6,540 nucleotides of DNA from positions 1-6,540 of the forward strand of contig JABDII010000592.1 of NCBI GenBank assembly GCA_013003805.1. The letters are read 5' to 3'. The stretch comes from Gemmatimonadales bacterium. GTDB lineage: Bacteria > Gemmatimonadota > Gemmatimonadetes > Gemmatimonadales > GWC2-71-9. Of this stretch, positions 1 to 5,953 are shown piece after piece (position 1 is the first letter of the stretch; the number at the start of each line of letters is the position of its first letter). A model generated the notes under the pieces. The model made no database searches and was not told where the DNA came from. It worked only from the letters and a program-made list of their open reading frames with translations. The position numbers were made by a program, and so were the translations under genes.

Positions 1-373
1 CCCGCCGCTCGACTTCGGTAATGCCTGACGGCACACAGACGATGACCTTCGGTTTGACCTTGAAGACGTGCTTGTCGATGATCGTCTTGAGGAAGTACCG
101 GAGCATCCGCTCGGTGACATCGAAGTCCGCGATGACCCCGTCCTTCAGCGGCCTGACCGCCATGATAGCGTCCGGGGTCCGCCCGAGCATGCGTTTGGCT
201 TCGAGACCGATGCCCTTGATATTGCCCGTGGCCTTCTCGAGGGCGACCACGGACGGCTCGTTGAGCACAATGCCCTCACCCTTCACATAGACAAGGGTGT
301 TCGCCGTGCCGAGATCGACGGCGATCTCGTTGGCAGGGATGAGCGAGCCCAGGTTGAAGCTGGGAAATTTCAT
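1..373 (-). CDS. mreB: Rod shape-determining protein MreB, N-terminal part (cut by window edge)
   Basis: Bacterial actin homologue that polymerises under the inner membrane and guides the elongation peptidoglycan synthesis machinery. The ATG at 373-371 opens a frame that runs off the left edge, giving 124 residues of about 340-350 in the family. It begins MKFPSFNLGSLIPANEIAVD. The actin-type phosphate-1 loop is DLGTANT (residues 20-26), followed by VYVKGEGIVLNEPSVVA, RPLKDGVIADF (residues 74-84) and VPSGITEVERR at the cut end (114-124), all hallmarks of MreB rather than other actin-fold proteins such as FtsA or DnaK. It lies 67 nt after dut on the same strand. No clear Shine-Dalgarno precedes the ATG; a small hairpin (380-395) sits just upstream. 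mreC and mreD would be expected beyond the left edge but are not visible. Identity is secure; only the C-terminal two thirds are unseen. Confidence 0.97.
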   Translation of the reverse strand, partial: MKFPSFNLGSLIPANEIAVDLGTANTLVYVKGEGIVLNEPSVVALEKATGNIKGIGLEAKRMLGRTPDAIMAVRPLKDGVIADFDVTERMLRYFLKTIIDKHVFKVKPKVIVCVPSGITEVERR

Positions 374-379
374 GTGTGA

Positions 380-395
380 CCGATCATCTCATCGG
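380..395 (-). other. Small inverted repeat just upstream of mreB
   Basis: On the minus strand CCGAT and ATCGG form a perfect 5-bp stem around a 6-base loop (GAGATG), ending 6 nt before the mreB ATG. It occupies the place where a ribosome-binding site would lie, and no better Shine-Dalgarno is visible. It is short enough to be chance. The rest of the 67-nt dut-mreB spacer shows no convincing promoter or terminator. Confidence 0.25.
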
Positions 396-440
396 AAAGG
401 CCGTAACCTAATGAGCGGGGCCGCCGTGGGACAACCCATG

Positions 441-878
441 CTAGCTCCCCGTGCTCCCGAATCCGCCCTCGCCACGCTCCGACGCTGGTAGCCTCTCTAC
501 CGACTGGAACCGGACCTGCTCGATCGGGGCCACGACCATCTGGGCGATACGCATGCCCCGGGTCACCTCAAAGGCGGTGGGGCTCAGATTCACCAGGGCA
601 ACCATCAACTCTCCGCGGTAGTCGCTATCGATGGTCGCCGGCGTGTTGGGCAACGTGATGCCGTTCCGGAGGGCAAGGCCCGACCGGGGACGGATTTGGC
701 ACTCGTACCCAGGCGGGACCGCGATCTGAAGGCCCGTACGGAACAGTCTTCGCTCCATCGACTCGAGCACCCCGGCTTCGGCGCTGGCGAGGTCGTACCC
801 AGCCGAGCCGGGGGTCGCCAGGCTTGGCAGCGGGAGGCCTTCTCCGTGCGGCAACTGGGAAATGAGGACCTCCACCAC
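441..878 (-). CDS. dut: Deoxyuridine 5'-triphosphate nucleotidohydrolase (dUTPase)
   Basis: Hydrolyses dUTP to dUMP and pyrophosphate in the cytoplasm, keeping uracil out of DNA and supplying dUMP for thymidylate synthesis. The 145-residue length matches the homotrimeric dUTPase family. All five motifs are present in order: motif 1 SAGYDLASA (25-33), motif 2 RPRSGLA (63-69), motif 3 ATIDSDYRGE (81-90) with the catalytic Asp at 84, motif 4 RIAQMV (110-115), and the C-terminal phosphate-gripping arm RGEGGFGSTG (135-144). Motif 3 has Ala81 where Gly is usual. The start is GTG at 878-876; a second GTG follows at once (875-873), so the true start may be one codon later. An in-frame TGA at 890-888 rules out a longer form. 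The start lies 4 nt after the ald stop, suggesting translational coupling; no strong Shine-Dalgarno is seen. Stop is TAG at 443-441. Confidence 0.96.
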   Translation of the reverse strand: MVEVLISQLPHGEGLPLPSLATPGSAGYDLASAEAGVLESMERRLFRTGLQIAVPPGYECQIRPRSGLALRNGITLPNTPATIDSDYRGELMVALVNLSPTAFEVTRGMRIAQMVVAPIEQVRFQSVERLPASERGEGGFGSTGS

Positions 879-882
879 GTCG

Positions 883-1995
883 TCAGGTCACCGTTTCCAC
901 ATCGACCAGCGGCAGATCGAACGCCTCGGCCACGCCGGGATACACCACCTTGCCCTCGACGATATTGAGCCCAAGTCGGAGAGCGGGATCGGCCTGGCAG
1001 GCGGACTTCCAGCCGGATCGTGCAAGACGCAGGCCGTAGGGCAGAGTGGCGTTGGTCAGCGCCAGAGTCGATGTGCGGGGCACCGCCCCAGGCATATTCG
1101 CTACTCCGTAGTGCAGGATGCCATCCACGAAGTAGGTTGGGGACTCGTGGGTCGTCGGGTGGATCGTCTCGACGCAGCCGCCCTGATCGACTGCGACATC
1201 GACGATCACCGACCCCGGCAACATCTGCGAGAGATCCGCCCGAGTCACTAGGCTTGGAGCCTTGGCGCCGGGCAGCAGCACCGCTCCGATTACCAGGTCA
1301 GCCCGGCTGATCGCGTCCAAAATGTTGTGGCGGTTCGAATAGACCGTATCGACATTGGCCGGGAGGACATCGGCCAGGTACCGCAGCCGATGGAGGTCGA
1401 TATCGAGAATGGTGACGTGGGCCCCGAGCCCAGCGGCCATCTGGGCCGCATTGGTGCCGACCACACCGCCGCCGAAGATGACCACCTCTCCCGGGACGAC
1501 CCCCGGGACCCCTCCCAGCAGGATGCCCCGGCCTCCGAAGACCTTTTCGAGGTACTTCGCTCCCTCCTGAACGGCCATTCGTCCAGCCACCTCGGACATC
1601 GGCGTCAGCAGGGGAAGTTCACCGCTGTCCAGTTGGACCGTCTCATAGGCCACGGCAACGGCGCCCGAGTCGATGACGGCGCGGGTCAGCTCTTCCGAGG
1701 CCGCGAAATGGAAATAGGTATAGATGACCTGACCCCGGCGCATACGGGGCCATTCCGGGGCGATAGGCTCCTTCACCTTCATGATGAGATCCGCCTGTTC
1801 CCAGATGGCTTCGGCCTGCCCCAACAGCTCGGCGCCGGCATCACGGAAGGCTTGGTCTTCGAATCCGCTGCCAAGCCCCGCACCAGCTTCGACCAACACG
1901 GTGTGTCCGGCGGAGACGAACGCCTCGACGCCTCCTGGAACGAGTGCGATACGGTTCTCGTTCGCTTTGATCTCCTTCGGTACGCCTATGCGCAT
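883..1995 (-). CDS. ald: Alanine dehydrogenase (NAD-dependent)
   Basis: Catalyses reversible oxidative deamination of L-alanine to pyruvate and ammonium with NAD; in the cytoplasm it links amino-acid nitrogen to central carbon and can recycle NADH. The protein has 370 residues, the usual length. The N-terminus MRIGVPKEIK is the family signature. Residues known to matter in characterised alanine dehydrogenases fall at matching positions: Arg15 and Lys75 (pyruvate binding), His96 and Asp270 (catalysis). The Rossmann loop is GGGVVGTNAA (175-184) and Asp198 ends the second strand, consistent with NAD rather than NADP. NAMPGAVPRTST (about 300-310) is another conserved block. The paralogous family is the transhydrogenase alpha subunit, but length and catalytic residues favour Ald. 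The start is ATG at 1995 with only a weak GGGG about 7 nt upstream. It lies 59 nt after the M16 gene and 4 nt before dut. Stop is TGA. Confidence 0.96.
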   Translation of the reverse strand: MRIGVPKEIKANENRIALVPGGVEAFVSAGHTVLVEAGAGLGSGFEDQAFRDAGAELLGQAEAIWEQADLIMKVKEPIAPEWPRMRRGQVIYTYFHFAASEELTRAVIDSGAVAVAYETVQLDSGELPLLTPMSEVAGRMAVQEGAKYLEKVFGGRGILLGGVPGVVPGEVVIFGGGVVGTNAAQMAAGLGAHVTILDIDLHRLRYLADVLPANVDTVYSNRHNILDAISRADLVIGAVLLPGAKAPSLVTRADLSQMLPGSVIVDVAVDQGGCVETIHPTTHESPTYFVDGILHYGVANMPGAVPRTSTLALTNATLPYGLRLARSGWKSACQADPALRLGLNIVEGKVVYPGVAEAFDLPLVDVETVT

Positions 1996-2054
1996 CGATC
2001 AACCCCGAGAAAGAGGTAAAGGTCGCGTAGGAGCCGGGCTACCCATCGAAGGCA

Positions 2055-3329
2055 CTATTGCGCGCTGGGACTGGGCAGCTCTGGGCCTAACCACACCATC
2101 GTCTGTCGATCCGGGACCCAGAATTCCGCGGCAAGGTCGGCGAGATCATCCTCCTCGACCGCATCGATGGTCCGGAGCACCTCGTCTACCGACCGATACT
2201 TATCTCCATTGAGCTCGATGCTCGCGAGCCGTCCCATCCGGCTGTGCGGCGTTTCCAGCGCCAGGATCACCTGTCCCTTGAGCTGCCGCTTGCCGTCCAG
2301 CGTCTCATCCGGCCCCAGGCCCTCACGCCCAAGACGGTCGTATTCCCGGCGGATCGCCTGGATAGCCTCATCGGCCGTTCCCGGTTGGGTCCCAATGTAT
2401 ACGCCGCACGTCCCTGAGGATTGGTAAAATTGCTGGAAGGCATAGACGTTGTATGCCAGCCCGAGCTCCTCCCTGATCCGCTGAAATAGGCGACTCGACA
2501 TCCCCCCGCCAAACGTATTCGTCAGAATGGACATCGCATGGCGCCGTGAGTCGGCATAGGGGAATGTCTCGGTGGCAAACACAATGTGCGCCTGGGTCGT
2601 GTCCTTGTGTTCCTGGTGCGTTACTCCGTGGACCGCTGGCGCCGCCGGGGCGGACGCTCGCGGAGCAGACTCGTCATTCGCCTCGAACCAATCTTGCCGT
2701 TCAAGGAGCTCCATCAACTCCGCGTGCTCCACCCGGCCCGCGGCCACCACGACCACATTGGCCGGATAGTAGCCCCACTGGTGGCGCGCCTTCAGATCCT
2801 CCGCCGTGAGGGCGGTGACGGTTTCGGCCGTCCCGAGGATCGAAAACCCATAGGGGTGGGCCGGCCAGAGGGTCTCGGCCAGACGCTCGAAGACCAAGTC
2901 GTCGGGCGTGTCGAGAACCCCGTTGATCTCTTCGAGGACGACGTTCCGCTCGGGCACGAGGTCGCTCTCGCGCAGCAGCGGACGCCGGACGAGATCGGTG
3001 AGGATCTCGACAGCGACCGGGAGGTCGTTGTCGAGAACGTGGGCTTGATAGCTGGTGTGATCGCGGCCGGTGTACGCGTCGAGGGAGCCGCCCCGCACTT
3101 CGAGTTCGAGAGCGATCTGCCGAGCCGAGCGTCGCTCGGTCCCTTTGAAGACCATGTGCTCGAGCAGATGAGAGACCCCCATCTTCGAGCGCAGCTCATG
3201 GGCGCTGGCGGCCCGAATCCAGATACCGACTGCGGCCGAACGGACGCCGGGCAGTGCCTCGGAGAGAACCGTCAGGCCGTTATCGGCGTGAGTTCGGAAC
3301 AGCCCCGTGTCGAGCTGCAGGGTCTCCAC
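2055..3329 (-). CDS. M16 family zinc metallopeptidase (PepR/MlpA-like)
   Basis: Predicted zinc endopeptidase of the pitrilysin/mitochondrial processing peptidase family, subfamily B type, usually working as a dimer around a closed chamber. At 424 residues it is the normal size for the short bacterial form. The inverted zinc motif HLLEH (54-58; His54 and His58 ligands, Glu57 catalytic base) is followed by VLEEI, whose Glu133 or Glu134, about 76 residues on, supplies the third ligand, so it looks active. The C-terminal half carries the family block GGGMSSRLFQRIREELGLAY (274-293). No signal peptide is visible, so it is probably cytoplasmic; its substrate cannot be told. The start is GTG at 3329-3327, preceded by AAGGG (3341-3337) with 7-nt spacing, inside the last codons of pnp. 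It begins 3 nt after the pnp stop, implying coupled translation. A pnp-M16 pair is common in bacteria (Bacillus mlpA, mycobacterial pepR). Confidence 0.95.
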   Translation of the reverse strand: METLQLDTGLFRTHADNGLTVLSEALPGVRSAAVGIWIRAASAHELRSKMGVSHLLEHMVFKGTERRSARQIALELEVRGGSLDAYTGRDHTSYQAHVLDNDLPVAVEILTDLVRRPLLRESDLVPERNVVLEEINGVLDTPDDLVFERLAETLWPAHPYGFSILGTAETVTALTAEDLKARHQWGYYPANVVVVAAGRVEHAELMELLERQDWFEANDESAPRASAPAAPAVHGVTHQEHKDTTQAHIVFATETFPYADSRRHAMSILTNTFGGGMSSRLFQRIREELGLAYNVYAFQQFYQSSGTCGVYIGTQPGTADEAIQAIRREYDRLGREGLGPDETLDGKRQLKGQVILALETPHSRMGRLASIELNGDKYRSVDEVLRTIDAVEEDDLADLAAEFWVPDRQTMVWLGPELPSPSAQ

Positions 3330-3332
3330 GCC

Positions 3333-5429
3333 TCAGCCCTTCGGCAGCAATGCCTTCCGGGAGAGCTTCATGCGCCCGCGTTCGTCGACCTCGAGCAATT
3401 TCACCTTGACGACATCGCCGCGCTTCACGACGTCCTCGGTTCGCTCGGTGCGGGCGTGCTGCAATTCACTGATATGCAGGAGCCCCTCGACGCCGGGCAG
3501 AATCTCGATGAAGGCCCCGAACGCCGTCGTACTCTTGACCGGGCCCTCGTAGACCTTCCCCACCTCAGGCTCGGTGACGATGGAGCGGATCATCTCGAGT
3601 GCCTGTTCGCCCCCTTCGCCACCCACCGAGGAGACCATGACCAATCCACTGTCGTCCACATTGATGCGGGCGCCGGTGGTGTCTTGAATGCCTCGGATGG
3701 TCTTGCCCTTGGGCCCGATGAGGTCGCCGATCTTGTCGGGCTTGATCTGAATGCTGAGAATCCGCGGCGCATACGGCGAGAGCTCGGGTCGAGGCGCCGG
3801 GAGGGCCTTCGCCATCTCCTTCAGGATGTGCAGGCGTGCCTTGCGAGCCCGCTCGAGCGCATCCTTCATGATCTTGAGATCCAGTCCTTCGATTTTGATG
3901 TCCATTTGGATCGACGTGATGCCGTCGGCCGTGCCCGCGACCTTGAAGTCCATGTCGCCCAAATGGTCCTCGGAGCCCAGGATGTCGGTGAGGACCGCGA
4001 CCCGCGAGTCGTCCTTAACGAGACCCATAGCCACGCCGGCACACGGTGACTTGATGGGGACCCCGGCATCCATCAGCGCCATCGCGCCGCCACACACCGT
4101 CGCCATCGAGCTGGAGCCGTTCGATTCGAGGATCTCCGAGACCACGCGCAACGTGTACGGGAAGTCTTCGTACTGAGGCAATAGCGGCTGGAGCGCACGC
4201 TCAGCCAATGTGCCGTGACCGATCTCCCGCCGACTCGTGCCGCGAATCATCTTGACTTCGCCGGTTGAGAAGGGCGGGAAGTTATAGTGCAACATGAAGG
4301 ATTTTGTGGTTTCGCCCGCCACATCGATGCTGTCGATGCGCTGCTCGTCATCCGCCGTCCCGAGCGTAACCGCCACCAATGACTGGGTTTGCCCACGGGT
4401 GAAGAGTGCCGACCCATGAGTCCGGGGGAGCAGCCCGACATCGACGGAAATCGGCCGGACGACGTCCAACTTCCGGCCGTCCACGCGCTCCCCGCTCTCG
4501 AGCACTTGCTCGCGCATGGCCAGGTATTCGATCTCTCCGAGTTCCGCCGCCACGTCACGGGTGGCCTCGGGGAACTCCTCGGCGAGGCCGCCGAGAATGT
4601 CCGTCTTCACCGCTTTGACGCTGGCGGCCCGGGTAGCCTTGTCTTGGCCGTTGATGGCCTGTCGGATTGGCCCCTCCGCCACCTCGCGAACCCGCGCCGT
4701 CACGGCAGGATCGGGGTCAGGCTTGGTCCAGGCCATCTTCGGGACCGCGCTCTTGTCGATCACCTTCTGCAGCGTCCCGAGGAGCTCCTTAATGCCCTTG
4801 TGCGCAACCTTGAGCGCTTCGAGGACGTCGTCCTCGGACAACTCGAGGGCCCCGCCTTCGACCATGACGATCGAATCAGCGGTTCCGCTGACCGTGAGAT
4901 CGAGTTCAGATATTTCCAACTGCTGGAACGTGGGGTTCAGAATCCAATGCTCGTCGACGCGTCCGACCCGGACGCCGCCGATGGGACCGTTCCACGGGAT
5001 GTTGGACAGGCTGAGGGCGAGTGAGGCTGCGAGGAGGCCGAGCACATCGGCGTCGTTCTCCTGATCCGCGGAGAGCACGGTCACGAAGACCTGGATCTCG
5101 TTCTTGAAGCCATCCGGAAAGAGGGGCCGGATCGAACGATCGATCAGGCGGCACGCGAGAATCTCTTTCTCGGACGGCCGCCCCTCACGCTTAATGAATC
5201 CACCGGGGATCTTCCCCGCCGCATACGTCTTCTCCCGGTACTCGACCGTGAGAGGGAAAAAGGGCAGCGTCGATACGCCTGGGGAGACGGTGACCGCCGC
5301 AAGAACCGCGGTGTCACCGAATCGGAGGAAGGCGGATCCTGCAGCCTGCTTGGCCATCTTGCCGGTTTCGATAACGAGGGTCCGGCCTGCAAATTCAGTT
5401 TCTATCCGATGCACGTGTTCAACCTTCAT
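3333..5429 (-). CDS. pnp: Polyribonucleotide nucleotidyltransferase (PNPase)
   Basis: 3'-to-5' exoribonuclease that degrades RNA by phosphorolysis and can add tails in reverse; a trimer and often part of the degradosome. The 698 residues are close to the 711 of E. coli. Domain order is complete: first RNase PH-like core (about 10-145) with the RNA-gripping loop GGFIKREGRPSE (76-87), an alpha-helical linker (about 240-310), the second and catalytic RNase PH-like core (about 320-545) with phosphate-binding ESNGSSS (435-441) and EDHLGDMDFK, whose Asp488, Asp494 and Lys496 match E. coli D486, D492 and K494, then a KH domain with GxxG loop IGPKGK (571-576), and an S1 domain (about 624-692). The ATG at 5429 gives the usual N-terminus, yet no Shine-Dalgarno is visible before it. 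It follows rpsO by 70 nt with a strong hairpin between, an arrangement like the regulated rpsO-pnp region of E. coli. Confidence 0.98.
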   Translation of the reverse strand: MKVEHVHRIETEFAGRTLVIETGKMAKQAAGSAFLRFGDTAVLAAVTVSPGVSTLPFFPLTVEYREKTYAAGKIPGGFIKREGRPSEKEILACRLIDRSIRPLFPDGFKNEIQVFVTVLSADQENDADVLGLLAASLALSLSNIPWNGPIGGVRVGRVDEHWILNPTFQQLEISELDLTVSGTADSIVMVEGGALELSEDDVLEALKVAHKGIKELLGTLQKVIDKSAVPKMAWTKPDPDPAVTARVREVAEGPIRQAINGQDKATRAASVKAVKTDILGGLAEEFPEATRDVAAELGEIEYLAMREQVLESGERVDGRKLDVVRPISVDVGLLPRTHGSALFTRGQTQSLVAVTLGTADDEQRIDSIDVAGETTKSFMLHYNFPPFSTGEVKMIRGTSRREIGHGTLAERALQPLLPQYEDFPYTLRVVSEILESNGSSSMATVCGGAMALMDAGVPIKSPCAGVAMGLVKDDSRVAVLTDILGSEDHLGDMDFKVAGTADGITSIQMDIKIEGLDLKIMKDALERARKARLHILKEMAKALPAPRPELSPYAPRILSIQIKPDKIGDLIGPKGKTIRGIQDTTGARINVDDSGLVMVSSVGGEGGEQALEMIRSIVTEPEVGKVYEGPVKSTTAFGAFIEILPGVEGLLHISELQHARTERTEDVVKRGDVVKVKLLEVDERGRMKLSRKALLPKG
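3337..3341 (-). promoter_or_regulatory. Shine-Dalgarno for the M16 gene, inside pnp
   Basis: AAGGG on the minus strand lies 7 nt before the GTG start at 3329, within the last sense codons of pnp. It is the main sequence support for that GTG start and for translational coupling of the two genes. Confidence 0.55.
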
Positions 5430-5452
5430 GAGACGAGTACAGATACACAGAA

Positions 5453-5484
5453 AGGGCGCCCCGTGTACTCATCCGGGGCGCCCT
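5453..5484 (-). terminator. rpsO-pnp intercistronic stem-loop (attenuator or processing site)
   Basis: A perfect 11-bp inverted repeat (arms 5453-5463 and 5474-5484, core GGGCGCCCCG / CGGGGCGCCC) encloses a 10-base loop. On the minus strand the stem is followed by a T-rich but interrupted tract (TTTCTGTGTATCTGT). It starts 15 nt after the rpsO stop and ends 23 nt before the pnp ATG. A partial intrinsic terminator that lowers pnp relative to rpsO is the simplest reading. A 3' stabiliser for rpsO mRNA or an RNase processing site is also possible, since the E. coli rpsO-pnp spacer holds both a terminator and an RNase III site. The stem is certain; its job is inferred. Confidence 0.6.
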
Positions 5485-5499
5485 CGCCAACCAGCCGTA

Positions 5500-5760
5500 C
5501 TAATGGCGCAACCCCAACTCGTCGATGAGCGCGCGGTAGCCGACCAGGTCGGTTCGCTTGAGATAATTCAGGAGCCGCCGGCGTGTGCCCACCATCTTCA
5601 ACAGGCCCCGGCGGCTGTGGTGATCCTTGGGATGCGCACGGAAGTGATCCGTGAGAAAGTTGATCCGCTCGGTAAGGAGCGCGATTTGTACCTTGGTCGA
5701 TCCCGTGTCGCGGTCATGGACCTGATGCGTGGCGAGCACGGTTTGCTTGTCGAAGGTCAT
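5500..5760 (-). CDS. rpsO: 30S ribosomal protein S15
   Basis: Primary 16S rRNA-binding protein of the small-subunit platform, which also helps form a bridge to the 50S subunit. From the ATG at 5760-5758 it has 86 residues, against 88-89 in most bacteria. The S15 signature is clear: DTGSTKVQIALLTERIN (18-34), then HPKDHHSRRGLL (43-54, containing the rRNA-binding DHHS) and the C-terminal YLKRTDLVGYRALIDELGLR (66-85). An in-frame TTG at 5787 would add nine residues (MPSLLNSGS) unlike any S15 N-terminus. The ATG is preferred because AGG (in CAGGTAGC) stands about 5 nt before it. It is followed by pnp after a hairpin-containing spacer. S15 represses its own mRNA in several bacteria through differing leader structures, which makes the inverted repeats upstream relevant. 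Stop is TAG. Confidence 0.97.
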   Translation of the reverse strand: MTFDKQTVLATHQVHDRDTGSTKVQIALLTERINFLTDHFRAHPKDHHSRRGLLKMVGTRRRLLNYLKRTDLVGYRALIDELGLRH

Positions 5761-5804
5761 GCTACCTGAGTTTAGAAGTGACGGCAAAAACGCCCAACTC
5801 GTGA

Positions 5805-5835
5805 ATTATCAATCTTTTGCAAGACCAGAAGCTAA
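5805..5835 (-). promoter_or_regulatory. Weak candidate sigma-70-type promoter for rpsO
   Basis: On the minus strand GATAAT (5810-5805, five of six matches to the -10 consensus) lies in the most AT-rich part of the gap, with TTAGCT (5835-5830) 19 nt upstream as a poor -35 element. Transcription would begin about 35-40 nt before the rpsO ATG, leaving a short leader. Spacing and the -35 match are not good, so this is only a candidate. Confidence 0.22.
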
Positions 5836-5840
5836 CCTCT

Positions 5841-5860
5841 TCTCACCCCCGAAGGCAAGA
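5841..5860 (-). other. Hairpin upstream of rpsO
   Basis: On the minus strand UCUUGCC (5860-5854) can pair with GGUGAGA (5847-5841): seven pairs including two G-U wobbles, around the loop UUCGGG. The 3' arm overlaps a second possible stem, AGAAG/CUUCU (5842-5838 with 5831-5827), so the two folds exclude each other. The region could be part of an S15-responsive leader if transcription starts upstream of it. It may also be chance in a GC-rich gap. Confidence 0.3.
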
Positions 5861-5862
5861 GT

Positions 5863-5893
5863 CCGACAAGGCGAAGACGCCGAACCGTCGGCG
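5863..5893 (-). other. Overlapping inverted repeats upstream of rpsO
   Basis: CGCCGA and TCGGCG (5893-5888 and 5883-5878) form a perfect 6-bp stem with a 4-base loop. The same bases can instead make a longer structure from CCGAC/GUCGG (5891-5887 with 5867-5863) enclosing GGCG/CGCC (5881-5878 with 5873-5870). No U-tract follows, so it does not look like a classical rseP terminator. Its role is unknown. Confidence 0.3.
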
Positions 5894-5953
5894 CCAAAAC
5901 GGGCTCGGGCACGGTAGACCTAAGACATTGTTGGAAAACGGCTTACCCAGGGA

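Larger units (their letters stand above)
5761..5953 (-). promoter_or_regulatory. rseP-rpsO intergenic region: probable rpsO promoter and leader
   Basis: This 193-nt gap is the longest non-coding stretch of the window. Reading towards rpsO it contains a GC-rich zone with overlapping inverted repeats (5863-5893), a UUCG-containing hairpin (5841-5860), an AT-rich patch (about 5801-5830) and the rpsO ribosome-binding site (AGG about 5 nt before the ATG). No gene is supported in it on either strand. No strong U-tract terminator for rseP is visible, so some readthrough from rseP into rpsO is possible. Confidence 0.5.

Noticed and set aside
1327..2019. Plus-strand open frame of 230 codons opposite ald
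   Set aside because: Antisense to an intact alanine dehydrogenase with all catalytic residues; its composition mirrors the codon bias of ald and it has no known motif.
2586..4049. Plus-strand open frame of 487 codons spanning the M16-pnp junction
   Set aside because: It is antisense to two clearly recognised genes. Long antisense frames are expected in GC-rich coding DNA, and the translation shows only low-complexity Arg/Asp/Gly/Leu-rich sequence with no recognisable domain.
4389..5024. Plus-strand open frame of 211 codons opposite pnp
   Set aside because: Antisense shadow of pnp; no motif, and pnp reads through intact.
5104..5769. Plus-strand open frame of 221 codons running across pnp, the spacer and rpsO
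   Set aside because: It lies opposite two secure genes and includes the hairpin DNA; no domain or ribosome-binding site supports it.
5761..5787. Longer rpsO beginning at TTG 5787
   Set aside because: The nine added residues do not resemble S15 N-termini, and the ATG at 5760 has a good AGG-based binding site and gives a normal S15 length.
5729..5917. Plus-strand frame of 62 codons in the rseP-rpsO gap
   Set aside because: It overlaps the rpsO start region and the inverted repeats, has no Shine-Dalgarno, and its product is Arg/Ala-rich with no recognisable feature.
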